A stretch of DNA of 64,000 bases from assembly GCA_013396525.1 (NCBI GenBank), contig VWYX01000276.1, positions 275,318 to 339,317 of the forward strand, read 5' to 3'. Below, in pieces: positions 24,461 to 37,438 of this stretch (position 1 is the first letter of the stretch; each line of letters starts with the position of its first letter). A program made the position numbers and the translations under genes. The notes under the pieces were generated by a model. That model was not told where the DNA came from, did no database searches, and saw nothing but the letters and a program-made list of their open reading frames with translations. Origin of the DNA: Chaetorhynchus papuensis. Lineage: Eukaryota > Chordata > Aves > Passeriformes > Rhipiduridae.

Positions 24461-27400
24461 GTATTTTAATAATTGAAATAGTTGTTAGTGCACATTTAGG
24501 ATGAGTTAAAAAATGAGGCTACCCCAATGCATTCAGAGAGACTTAATTCATCAGTTAAATACCTATGAATAAAGAAGAGGACTATGAAGGTAAGAACTCT
24601 TCCTTTATTTTAGTAAAAGGTTAGAGTAAGAATTGTTTTCCAGCATGTATCACATACAGGAATTCTGGCAATAAGCAGTTTTTGTAACAGATGTTACCCT
24701 TCCTAACTACTATAAAAAAAAAGCCACCAAAAACCTGACCTAAAATAAAACTGCTAGTTTACTAAATGCTTGAATTTAAGAGCTTTATATTTCGAGTTGG
24801 ACTCCTTTATGGTAGAGATTGTTTCAAAACCTGAATAAGCAATTTTCCAGGCATAAACAAAGAAGGCAAAAAGTAACAAGAGTCAGCTGATTTGAAAGAC
24901 AGTGTTCATAAAAGGTTCAAGCAACTGCCTACAAGATCTAATATAGTACAGAAGACACTTCTGGACCACAGCCAGTAACAAATAAAAGAAGAAAACAAAA
25001 ACCACAACATCATGAGATTATCTTTTTTCTCCTCTGCTGGTCTGTAGTAGCAGCAAGTATTTAACTGGCCTAGTACTTGATCTTGATAAAGCATTTTCAG
25101 CTTGTTGAAACTATAAATTTAAATAAGCAGCTGGTTTCTCTTTTAAGAAAAGGACACAGAAGTGGACAGTTTCAAACACCCTAAAACCAGACTACATAAT
25201 AGAGGTGAAAAGGACCAAGCAAAGTACTGCTGTTACCAAAGCATTTCAAGTTAACAAAATTGTTTTACAAGAAATCATAATAGCAGTGTCCTCTTCTGCA
25301 CCATGCTAGACCAAGACGTGATTAACCAGCTTCACTGTTTAACAAAAACATTCACATTCTCCCAGAAATGTCAAGTTAGGTTCCTTACCTTAAAACAGTA
25401 ACAGCAAATTGCCCTGTGTGTCAACACAAGTTAATTCTTTAAACAGAGATTCTTGCCCTCTGTCTTCACAATGTGAGCTAAACAGTTCTTTCCTTAATAT
25501 TTACAGGGTAACTCTCTACAGGAAGGATCTGAGCATGTCCTGCAAATCTCAACAGATAATGGCGTAAAGAACGTCAATTACATTTACTGCTACTCTATGA
25601 GATAACCTGAGGGCATCAGAAAATCAAGATTTTTTCAGGTATGAGATCCCATTAGTTAGATTACACACAGTTTGAGAAAAATCACATTCCATCAAGCACA
25701 GGACTGGTATCTACTACCTAATGCCAATGAATCAGTAGTAAGTTATTTCCTTAATTAAAAATAAATGCCTGAGGGATATTGATAGCAAACACAGTTGATT
25801 AAGTTGAAAGCTTCTGTCAATATAAGACATTTGATATTATAAATAAGCAGCACATGTATGCCTGATGTTATTCTGCAAACAATCGATACAACACATTTGA
25901 AGTGAACTGGGAATCAGATAATATATGGATTTCAAGAATGAAGTGTGAATCATCAACTGGTTACAGTAAACTTTTAGCCACGGATTAAAGATACCACTGT
26001 GAATAATGTTAGCTTATCAAAAGACTCAAACGTGGACAAGCAGCAACGTTGGAGAACAGCAACTCTGATAAGGCCGGTACAGTCAATAATATTCTTCCAT
26101 GAGCCACTGCAAGGTCCTATCTCTAGAAGCAGCAGAAGCAGAGTACAAAGATTTTTATAGGCCAGTTTCAGAAATACTTGAATATATACTAATTATAAAT
26201 TGCCAGATAAACAAATTCAAAAAATAAACCAATGCTTCCTGCAGAAAAGAAATACAAACACCATTAAAGCGGGCACTGCCCACTTCTGACATATTGGAAA
26301 AAACAGTCAGACAAGAGCAACAGGTGATGAGCACATTTAGCTTTTAAAGAATGTATTCCAAACTCTTTTCTTTCGAGGAATGGAGTAACTATGTGAGTTA
26401 CAGCTTCCAAACCAGTAGAAGCTGAAGTAGATGGCTGGGACAATGTAATTCCTATTGTGAACTAGGGCTCAAAACAATAACACTGCTTGAACATTCTGTA
26501 TAATATTCACATTAAAATTCATGCAACTTATCAGTTTAGAGCACAGAGACTATGAGGAAGTGAAATGATGTCTTGGTTACATATATAGTCAAATGGAAAA
26601 ATCTTAGTAGTCACTTCTGGACTTTAGTCTAATTATTCATATGCTCCTAAAGTCTGCTCCATTGTCTGATTGCTTATCTCAACCTGATGAAGCAGCTACC
26701 AATACCAAACTTTTTATCAGTCTATCTTTAGAGAGAACTGTGTTAGGGAATAAAGAACTGAACTCAAAAGATGTTGTCTATTTATTTATGTGGAACTCAG
26801 TAGTATCTTCAATTTGTTTTTTTCTGAGCTAAGATTAAGAGAGATTAATTCAACATTTCTTTGCACATAATCTGATCAGCCAATTAATTTAAGTTTCTAA
26901 CTACTCTTTCATCAGATTATCTAATTATCTTTTATCAGGGAATCAGGATACAGAATACATATGAAAAAAAGCCCCTACCAACAATCCCAAGCCAGTTGAA
27001 GTTCTTACTTTTAAGAGTAAGGGTAGGACAGAAAAACAAAAAGAAAACTTTTGCTCCCATACTCATCCAGCCATCTTTATCTTGAAAGAAATACTGTTAT
27101 TAAGAAAAGGTTACATTTCAGTGGCAGTCAGCATAGCAGGATGTACCGATGCTATGCTGTTTTGGCTTGAGAAGGTTATGTATTTGTTCTGTCCCGCACA
27201 CAATCTACATGTACTAGAACAGGAGGTGCTGCAGAACCTCGGCAGACTGTGACACTGCTCACACAAACAATGCACAAAAACCCAGAGAAACTGTGGTATT
27301 AAGATGAATGGCCTCCCCCTAGAGAAGAACAAGGTATTAACATGTACTTGCTCTTAAGCATTGTATAGGGAACCTGACCAAGTGTAGAACAACTGCTCAT

Positions 27401-30400
27401 TCTACTTCATCAGAGCCCCTATTTCCTTTTCCTGAAACAGCTGGACCAGGAGCATGAGCAGTGGTACTTGTTCATAGTATGAAGCAGCATGAAAAGACAG
27501 TCCCATCTTCCCTGCCCTAATCCTTCTCCAGCATATCTGAAAGGCTGTTTGACCTTTTACTGCATTGCTTTAGCTTTTCCTGACATATTAGAAAGCATTA
27601 ATTCAGTCTCTGGCAGATAGATCACATATCTGTGAATCTGCTTTAATTAGACAAGGACTACTGCCAAAAAGAAGTCGATTTGGAGTAGAGTGCTCTTCAG
27701 GTGATCCCTTCTACATTAAATTATGAGCAACTTCACATATCAAAAAACTACTCTCTCCATTTCAGCTTTTCCATGGAACAGTTTTCCTTCCACCTCTGGT
27801 AGTTCAAAGACATAGCTGACATACACCTGGAGCCAGGATCCCCTGACAGAGGAGAGTTCTGCACATCACAAGCCAAACACCACTGCAGGAACTTTTTTGT
27901 TCTTTTCCCCCTGCCTCTGCTGAGGCACAGAATTAAGAAGTAGAAGGCCCTCAGAGTGAATATGCAGCCCCCTAAAATATTATTGTAGTTTGCCCATTTA
28001 AAAAACCCAAACCCTAAAATGAACAACACACCAACTGGACTATTTCAATAGTATTTAAGATGGAAAGACACTACTGAACAGACAAGCTCAGTAAATCAGA
28101 TGTCACACTGAGTAGAATAAGAAAACCTGAGGGAGCAACAATAGAATTTGGAATAGCAGCTTTATGCCCTTGGGGTGCACGAGGAACCTCATGGAAGAGG
28201 GACTGCTATGGCTCCTGATCTGGAAGCAAGAGGTCAGAAAGCACAACATCAAGCTCACTCTAGTGTTTCTCTATTGGTCTTCCATTAAGACAAAATAAAT
28301 GCTTTACAACACTGAAGAATCACAGAAAGTGTAAAAATATTCCCAAAATTAAGAAGAAAAATGTATTGACCAAAAGGAACAATACATGGCAGTTATTTAA
28401 ATACAGCTTGTTATTCAGTCTTTCTCCAAGTTTCAAAAGCTTGTGTTCCTCTCTCAGTGCTATTTCATCTGCAGGGACAATCCAGATTAATATGAATTTG
28501 AAGTACACCTCTGTTAAATAAAACAAAACCATCAGAATTTACATGACAGATGGGTAGTTGGTTGGGGGTTTTTTGCTCCCCTCATCCATCCCAAGTGTGA
28601 GAAAATACTCTAAAGAATTTGAGATTTTTCTTCTTTCAAAACATTAAATCAAAGGAAGATCAACTACTCAACTGAAGCCAGAATTATTGTCCTGTAGGTC
28701 CCAACTGTTTTCATTCATGTAAATATTTTCAAGGGATAAAAGCAAAACATTTGAACAGCTACTCTTCTGCCTTAAGACACGTTCACAAGTCAGTAGGTCC
28801 AATGAATAAAAGGGTCTGAAAGTCATCTTCAGTCATAGGCTGTCCTTCATGCCATTTTCCTGGTTGTTTATACGTGACTAAGTTGCACAGCATCACACAT
28901 AACAGTACCAGAATGTAGTATACTATCAGGTTCTGAAGCACAGCTGAAGCAGAAGAATGTCTCATACACATCAAGGAATTTTTAAATTTATTCAGTTTTT
29001 AGTATTAGGTGATCAAATGATTAAATTAAAAGAGACACATTACAAGATGTAAACACCTCCCACAGCATCTTCCCACTTGGAAAGGAAAGAAGAATCTTTT
29101 TGCCTATTTAAAAATTAGATTTAAAAAAAAGCAAACAAACCAAACCCTACCAAAACCTTAGAAACCCCACCTCCGCAAAAAAACCAAAATCTCCCCCAAA
29201 CTCTTTACTCATCTCTTTTCAGATTACTAATTCTGCATATTTCCTTTATACAAATTACTGTATTTTTCTGCATTTTAGGTTTATAGTTTATATAAGAACA
29301 TTAAAAAAATACATATTTGCAAAGGCTGACATGTGTTAGAAGTGCTTAATATCATGTTCCTATCTCTGCTAGACAGTGAATTAGACAAATACAGGAAGCT
29401 CAGAACAGGCAGAAGATAACACCATAAGTCTATTTTGTAATCCAAACGTCCAGTGAGTCAAAGGATGAAAAAAAGCAATCTTGTTACAGAATCCATTACA
29501 CTTGCCCTGTGCTTATGAAGATTTAAGGCTATGAGATATGCCAGGACATAATCCAGCCACATATTCTTGAGGGTTGGTTTATCTCACCTGGACTCCTCAG
29601 AGTAAATTCCTGCATTTTACAAGAACTTCAGTGGCCATGTGTGCATGCACAGACCCATGTGTGCACATGTAGCTGAAAAAGAATCATTTGGAACCCAAAA
29701 TGATTCTACGATCAACAAGAAAAATTAATTCAAACATGAACCTGGAATGAGTGCTCTCACCTAACTAAAAAAAGTAACTTGCTTTTGTTGTAGTTTAGTC
29801 CTCCACATGTGAGGCATTCGGGAAAATAAAGATGATTCTGAAGAAGGCACTGCCTTAACACGAAGAAGTGCATTCTGCATTTGCTCCAAGACACAGAATG
29901 ATTAATTCCCTGTAGTTAAGAGAATTGCACAGCAGAGTTGGCAGTGTCTCAGCAACATTCACGACAGTTTTCAATAAAAGATTAAGTTGCTCAATATAAA
30001 TTACACTTGCACACAATACTAAGGATCTGTGTTCACCCACACTTTTGGCAGGTTAACATAGCCTTCATTCTTCATGATGGAAAAGTACAACTCTTCCTTA
30101 TCCATTTCAACCCACAGATGACAAATTAAACACAGAGTATATTACATGGATCAAAAAGTACCCATTTTCAGATTAAGAAAGAGAGGCTGGGGGTGAGGAA
30201 ACAATACCCACGGAGAGCGAGGACTCAATTTATTGTTGGGTTTTTATTACAGATGTTTTTCAGCCTGCTCCACTGCATGCCTGCATTATCTCCATTGCAT
30301 GCACTAACCCAAATCACAGAAGGAACGGTTCCATTTTCTGAAGACCAACTAGATAATTTAATTGAATTGACAGTTGAGAAGAGCTTCCTTTTTGCCCTTT

Positions 30401-33400
30401 AAAGGAATGAAGTCCTCTTAAAAAAAACTGTTAAAAGTGTATTGTCTATCATAGAAAAAGTGAAAGACTTGCCAATTTTTTTTTTATTTTTATTTTAAAT
30501 ACTTAGGGGAAAAACCCCTTATACTTTTAAACAGCTTTAAGCTGCAGAATGCATGTTGTTCCCACATGATGTAAATTCTTCTCTAAAGTAAAGATAGAAT
30601 TTTAAACTCTACCTGGATCTGACTTACTGCAGTAATGGTATTTTCAGAAGGAATAATTTATTGTTCTTGAAACCTAATGCTACCTTAAATATAAGTGGGA
30701 TTTATAATTCTTAAAACTTAAAACCAAACAAATGTAAAATACCAGATTCTGAGGAAGCAATTCAAGTTTTACTTCAAAGAGATCTTATCAGCTAAGATGT
30801 TCCACTACAGGTGATTCATTTATTACGTCTTATGTTACACACATTAATTGGCAGCTTTTTTCTCGGAATTTTGATCTTCTGCACATGAACACAGAAAAAG
30901 AAAATAACAAAAACTTTCTTACATAGTTTTTACCAATTCTGGTCCCAAACAGCATACATTTCCTTCTTGGTACAGCTTAAGTTCTTAAAGTTTTATTTAA
31001 TATTCATGTGCAGACAAATCAGGAGACACAGGAGTTTCACACATACATTCATACAGTGCTACAGGGATAACTTGAAATATGTTAGTCAGTGTACTTAACA
31101 CGCTCACCCACTCTTGGAAAAGGCATAAATATGATGTGCACAGGCCAGACACAAGGCTGCATTTCTTCCAGATCCTGCACTCCTGGGCATTTAAAAAGCA
31201 AGCAAACAAACCCCACCTACCTTATTGATTTATGTTATTATCAGTTAAAAGAAAACATCTAAAGTATTAAAAAAACCCCTAGAACAGTTGTGTGACAGAC
31301 AGTTGTAAGCAATGGCACAGCAGGACAAAGCTGCTGCCCAGGAAGTGAAAGCTGTGCTGATGACTCCAACCCAACAAAACTCGCACAGGGCTGAATAACC
31401 ACGCAAGGCTGCAAATCTCAACCATTGCCGGCTGATTTTAACTATCTACAAAAGGCATTTTTTTATTAAGAATATTGTAAGTAATAACTACTGGTATACA
31501 TCTCCATCTCTAAAAATAGATCTGTATCTTTGATGAAGGGCCAATTTCAGACTTTTTTGGACCATTTTTTGGCACCAGTCAATGGACTGAGTAACTACTG
31601 CTCTATGCTTGTTTTACTAATCTGTTCAACCCATCAAGCATCTACTTTAAGAAGAGCCTCTTATTGGAGATTACAAGAGATCCAAAACACAAAGAATTTA
31701 AGAAGACTCTGAAAGGTATGGTCAAGACTTCCCCAGTGCAAAATGATAACTCATAAGATTCTATCCCTTTTATGTGAGAGTGAGCGACAGCTCTGTTATC
31801 TTATTTACACCATTTTGTTTCTCTACTGCTGTTCAAAAATCCACACAGAAGAACCATTTCCACATTTCCACACTACTCAGAAAAGGCAAAATGTTTCTAG
31901 AATAGGTATAACTAACAAATAAATTAAACTTGATAAGCAAAAGACAGGCCAGGTTTCTGCCACAGCTGAGATAGACTGCTGGATTTTAAAAGAAGACTGA
32001 TTTCTTAAAAAATTAATTAAACTTTAAAAGCTCAAATGGTACCTGAACTTGAAAAAACAAGTGGAGGGAAGCCATGATTTTATGAAAAAAACCCCACCAT
32101 TAAGTATTTCCCCAAATTTGTAGTTGCACTGTGCCAAAAATGAAAAAGTGAAAGAAAAAGAAATTGGGTGCATGGGCCAGGCAGTACAAAGGGATGAACA
32201 CAGTAACAATGATTCAAATGGTATTTCTTCTAAACCACAATTGGGGAGAAAGGCACAGGGAAAGGAAAAATAAATATTCAAATCCAGGAGTTTTACATAC
32301 TCTTTAAACTTTCAGCAGTCAAGAAGTTACAGTGGCAATGGGACCTTAAAATGACATAGACCATACCTGCAAAGTTTGCTTAATTAAGACAGTGCGTTCC
32401 AATAAGCATTCATGGAATACACACTGAAACACAAAATTTGCTTAATAACTTAAAGTTCTAATTAACAGCTGCAGAACTCACCCTTTCACAGCAGTTAAAG
32501 CCTCCCATGACTGCTACACTTAACACAGGGAAAAAATGAAATAGTTTGTTTTTTTCTTAAATATGAAGTGATCAAAGATGAGCAAAATCAATCAAAGAAT
32601 GGAAATAAGTTAAAACACCTAAATATGGGCTAAATCTAATTAGTTTTTAAATTACAGATAAAGAAAAGCTTAAGTACTGAAAATCAGGGATTGCTTTCAG
32701 TTTTTCCAGGTTTAAAAAACCCCCAAAGTTAAGAACTGATTCCCGAATGTCCTGATAACTTTTGCCTACTGGTTTCCTCATCTGCAAGGACTGCATATCC
32801 CATGTCCTGTGATGCCATAAATTACAACAAAAGCAAAAGAGCATTTGAAAAGATGTACAAATTATGCAAAGGATTAGGGATTATAAAACCCATCTGCATT
32901 ATTACATTAGTCAGTACTTGCAGCCCGGGATTGCAAAGTCCTGAAAATATCTGTTCCTACCAATTATCTGTGCATTATCTCCATGTTAGAAGTAGCTGGC
33001 TGTAAGGATCCTAAATATGCCAAGCTCACTTACAGACCAGGGAGGGAGTCATCTCTGGAGGTAAGGGAAAAACACCTCAAGCATTCAACCTCATGCAGAC
33101 ACAGGGGAAGTATCACCACATCAAGCTAAACCATATTCAGGAATTTATCAAAAAGCATGAGTTGACGCTATATACAAATTAAAACTAAAGTTATTTTTAA
33201 AATAAAATTTATTAGGCTTAAGATTTAAAATTGGCTTGAAGATGTATGATGAATTTAAGGATTTGCTGATGCAGAATCTTTATGAGACTGCAATTTTAGT
33301 CAAAAGCCACTGTCAGACCAGAAACGCTCTTTGCAACAAGAAGTTTATTTCTGACAACAGTCATTAGGTGCATAGTTAAGAAAAGAAAAAAACCCATTAC

Positions 33401-33664
33401 TTTTGTTACACACCTCTGAGCTTTCTGGGATTTCCTATGTAGGAGTTTCCCAAGCTTGACAAGGCATCTTTGTGTTTGATTTCCATCAATTCAGAGGAAC
33501 TACGTTTTTTGGTAAGTGTTTTATACTTTTGTACATGAACAACACCAAACACATCTACATTTCACTATCAAGTCAGTACTTAAATATCATGTAAGTAGTT
33601 CCAGTACCTTTTAAGTGAAGAAAATTACGATCTCCGTTTCGCCTCCCACAATCCCTATATCATT

Positions 33665-33722
33665 AGTTTCAGTTTCTGTTGAACAGAAAAGCTTTTACTC
33701 GAACACTTTCAGTTTCAGTTTA
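33665..33722. promoter_or_regulatory. Two ISRE/IRF-like motifs in GNAL intron 1
   Basis: AGTTTCAGTTTCTG at 33665-33678 matches the interferon-stimulated response element pattern (AGTTTCNNTTTC). ACTTTCAGTTTCAGTTTA at 33705-33722 holds a second, weaker copy. Both are in the same orientation 40 bp apart. In AT-rich DNA such matches can be chance, and no neighbouring promoter was found. Confidence 0.3.
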
Positions 33723-36700
33723 GCAGGGAAGTGCAAAAGAATGTGTTCTGCTTGAGAAAGTCATCCAAAGTTAGGATAGCAACCAGGAGTCGGGGTAAAT
33801 GGAAAAAATAGAAGTCAGAGGTTGGAAGACAACAGCTCTCTAGGAAAAAAAAATTCCATCTATGGCTTACTTCAACATTACATGAGCCTTAATTATACCA
33901 CAATGGTTAACACTCTGTTTAAAGCCAATTCCCCTTCACCCCACTTACTCACAAAATAGTTTAAAATACGAGACTGGAAATAAGAACGTAAATTGCTTCT
34001 ATAAAGTGACTTGCAATGTTTCTACAGTTTCTAGGAAATCAGCAGCTAAAACAGTCTTGCAGAAGAGGGTGACTGCAATTCTCTGGAAAAAAAAGACCTA
34101 ACAGAAAACAAGACAGATCCCAAAGCCACAAAACTCTGATCAAGCCCCGCAAATCTGTTCAATAAATACGTATGCTTAAAAAAAATCCTCATCTGAGGGT
34201 TACTAAAAGCATCCTAAGAATTCTGCACAGATGAACACTTCACTTATAAAAAGAAATAAAAACCCCCACAAGTAATACAGCACCCAAAAAACAATTCAAT
34301 AATCAATCGATTTCTTGTATTTTTAAAGTGGACGTTAAGCAAGAAACAGCCAATTGTGGTGGAAAGCCAGTTTCCATTTTATGTGGGTTCTTCTTCTTTC
34401 AGAAGAAGAAAAACAAATGGACACAAACCATGTTTGCTGTTACTCCAGTGCACCAGTAAAGCCTCTGCACCACAGCTACAGCCACCTGACACTTAAACAC
34501 CTATTTATTTATGTGAGAGGCACAGACAGGGAGCTGATCTTAAGCACTTACCGCACAGCCCCCCTTTCACAATCACTGGTTATGACAAAACACATTAAGT
34601 GCTTCCGAATGTAGGTTAGGGGAGAGTGTCAAAACATCATGTGCACCACGAGACATTAGTTGGGGGGAAGCTGTGGCAGGCAAGAACAGGCTCTTTGAGA
34701 GATATTTACCAACATACACTAAAAAAAGCCTTTGAGACTTCATAATACCTTCATAACTTATATGCACAGCTCATAACAAAGCTGATTGTTTTCATTTGAC
34801 ATAAAAAAAGAACGAGTGTGCTTTTAAGGAAAGGCCATTTTCAAACATTTACAGAAGCTTCTCTTCTAATATACTACTTATTTAGACTCTAGAGATTCTT
34901 AGTATTCTTAGACTAGTACATTTATTTGCATACCCTTTTGATATCTAATAGTAGCTCCTTAAAATATAGACTGTATTTTTCTCTAAAATTTCAATAATAT
35001 CCTCTAAACTTGCCCCAGTAAACGTACAAGATATACAAGGACAAACCAAAAAGAGGCTATTATTTACAAACTTGTGTTTAAAAAAAGAAACACAAAGCCC
35101 ACACCAACGTTGTTGCTCAACTTTGTTTGTTCTGTGATGGTGCTCTGCTGTCACTGCATTCACCATTTCGCCTCTGCTGTGCATTTCCTCCATGTTGATG
35201 TACAAAAACATTCCTCCTCTCCCTAGCAAAGGTAAGCTTTTCAGGTTCACTCTGCCAGGAAGACCTTAGGGACAGGGATCCAGTTATTTACAACTTGAAA
35301 TGCTATAAAATATCAGGCTGGTAATATTCTTTATTCTAAAAGATCTTTGTGTACATTCTAAGTCTTCTCCTCTGTGCAAGACTGAAACCTACTACCTTGT
35401 GCAATGCAATTTTGCTTTATTCCTTTCGTGACAAACCAACCCTTCCCTGTTCTAAATTATTTCCTCTTATCTAGAGCAGCATTTCCACTACTTTCAAACA
35501 GCAACACAAAGCACCTGCAGCTCTCCCTACATTCAAATGAAACATTTAAGTCAGGCCCTGACCTGCCAGGCCTGAAACAATAATCCAACGTTTCCTCCCA
35601 GCACGACAGAGATCAAGAGAATCTTTTTTGATTATGCCACGAATTTGATATAAAATTCAACACAGGGAGTCTTAGGAGTGTTGAGTTTCTTTTAGGGTGC
35701 CACAGGTCAGAGATTATTTATTTTTCAAATGATATTGTTTCTGAACAGGTGTTTTCTGCTCTGGTTTACTATGACAACCACCCGTGTTATAGACTACACA
35801 CAGTATCTATTTGTCAGAATTCTTTTGTTCAAGCAATGACAACGCTCTCCAGAGGAAGGCCACCAACCAGGACCTCTGCCTTCTTGCAGCCACACTAGTC
35901 ACAACACACTTTCAGATGATTCAGGAGGAAAAAAACATTAAAATTTTTAACATTTCATTTAAAAAGGTGTATTGAAGAGTTAAATACTGCAACAGTCCAA
36001 GAATCAGAAGAGACATTTTACTACTAGTAATAATCTATGGAGTATGAATTACATGTTCTTCCTCCTTCCTTTTTACCAGCTGCACTAGCATCCTACAAGC
36101 TGGTATTTTATGGGTAATAATAAAGCCCATTTGTTTTCTGGAAGTGGAGCACTACGGTTCTGCCAAACATTGCTAATACCTTTTGTCCACTGCTGTATTT
36201 CATATTTTCTCCTCCCCTTACCCACCAAAGGGAATGAAGGAATCCAGTAAAACAGTATCAGAATTTTATAAAGAAGGATGTAAAGACTACCCCAAATCTG
36301 GAATGCACTTAGATAAGCACCAAAACTCTGTACCACGCAACTTTATGAGAACAGGCAATGCAAGCTAACGCAAAAGCAAATTAGTATTTTCACACTAAGA
36401 GAAAACAGAGATTTATGACTACAGCTAAGAGGCCAAATAAGCCCTCTGCTCAGACCATAAAAAAAAAAAAAGCCCTGCAGTATGACTGTTCTGTTTCCTG
36501 CAGGAAATGAGATGCTTGTATTAGATACCCCTGTGGTTTTCATACTGTAAATGTATCAGCTGGTACAAATCCTCTGGAGAGGACTATTAACTAATGCTTA
36601 GAAAGAGCAGTGGCAAGAGCAGACTGCACGTAGCACCTCAAGAGAAAAGGGGACAAAAGCTGACAAGTCATCCCTAAAAAATCTGAGAGCCAACAGCTGA

Positions 36701-37253
36701 AGAACACATCTTGTAGTAGAGGCGATGCCTGAGGAATGTACATACCTACACCCGCTTATTTCCCCTTACTCCGCTCACTGCTTCTTTAAATAAGGAGCCT
36801 ATTGCTCATCACCACTCCTCTCATTTAGGAGCCTCAAGCCGCTCCTCATTAAACCATCCCTGGTCACACGCGGCACAGGAGGACCAGCCACAGGCTACAC
36901 ACATCTTGTGTAGCCATTTTTCCTCCTTTCTACTGTGCTTTTTAATTTTTTTTTTTTTCGTAAATGCTTCCGAGTTGCGATGGCGCTGAGTGAAGTTCCC
37001 GCCGCGGGCGATGGGGCAGCCCCCGCCCGAGCAGGGCTCCTCTCCCCGGGAAGACCCCGCTGCTCCCCCATCCGCATCGCTCCCGCCCGCCCGCCTGGGT
37101 GGAGCCGCTCGTCCTCGCCCGACGAGCGCCGATCGTGTTCTCCATTGCAAAACCACTGCCAGGGCCAGAAGCGGGGAGCAGAGACAAGGGGGAGGAGGAA
37201 GGGAAAAGAAGGTGTAAACCTGTCTGCAGGAGAGCCCGGGGACGGACACGGCC

Positions 37254-37273
37254 GGGAGGGCGGGAGGGCAGGG
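37254..37273 (+). other. Canonical G-quadruplex motif in proximal GNAL intron 1
   Basis: The plus strand reads GGGAGGGCGGGAGGGCAGGG: five G3 tracts with 1-2 base loops, followed closely by a G8 run. It lies on the template strand for GNAL, about 160 bp into the intron. Single-base loops predict a very stable structure. Confidence 0.7.
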
Positions 37274-37402
37274 CCGAGGGGGGGGCAGCGGGGAGACAAA
37301 GGAGGGATGGAGGGTGCCCAAGGAAAACAGGGGAAGCCGGGGAGGGGGCGCTGCCGGGGAGCCCCGCGGGGCACCTGCCCGGCCCGGCACATCCCCGCAC
37401 AG

Positions 37403-37430
37403 ACAGACACACACACACACACACACACAC
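37403..37430. repeat. (AC)n/(GT)n microsatellite touching the GNAL donor
   Basis: About twelve uninterrupted AC units lie at 37407-37430 on the plus strand, preceded by a short AGAC-type stretch. On the transcribed strand this is a GT tract that starts at intron position +5. In the exon's reading frame it would encode alternating Cys and Val, but it lies beyond the donor and is judged intronic. Confidence 0.95.
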
Positions 37431-37438
37431 GTACCGAG
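37425..37438 (-). other. GNAL: GNAL exon 1 splice donor
   Basis: On the minus strand the exon ends CTGCTGCTCG and the intron begins GTACGTGTGT. GTACGT is a usable consensus donor. It splits the Gly codon after its first base, the expected phase for the exon 1/exon 2 junction of Gs-family alpha genes. The dinucleotide repeat begins within the donor's +5/+6 positions. Confidence 0.9.

Larger units (their letters stand above)
20862..36964. other. No gene seen
   Basis: Intron 1 sequence. It contains the A run at 23080, the weak exon-like segment at 24234 and the ISRE-like pair at 33665. Otherwise unremarkable AT-rich DNA with short chance frames. Confidence 0.55.
1..37434 (-). other. GNAL: GNAL intron 1 (partial; continues beyond position 1)
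   Basis: Everything downstream of the exon 1 donor on the minus strand to the window edge is read as intron. I looked for the exon 2 P-loop (AGESGKS), the alternative short-form first exon (MGCLGN...ATHRLLLLG) and the CHMP1B protein, and saw none. The intron is therefore at least 37.4 kb. A very long first intron agrees with human GNAL, where the long-form exon is far from the shared exons. The rest is AT-rich unique sequence with scattered repeats, listed separately. Confidence 0.8.

Noticed and set aside
37040..37055. EBF/Olf-1 site (TCTCCCCGGGAAG) near GNAL exon 1
   Set aside because: It misses the two-base spacer of the TCCCNNGGGA consensus, and similar strings are common in GC-rich islands.
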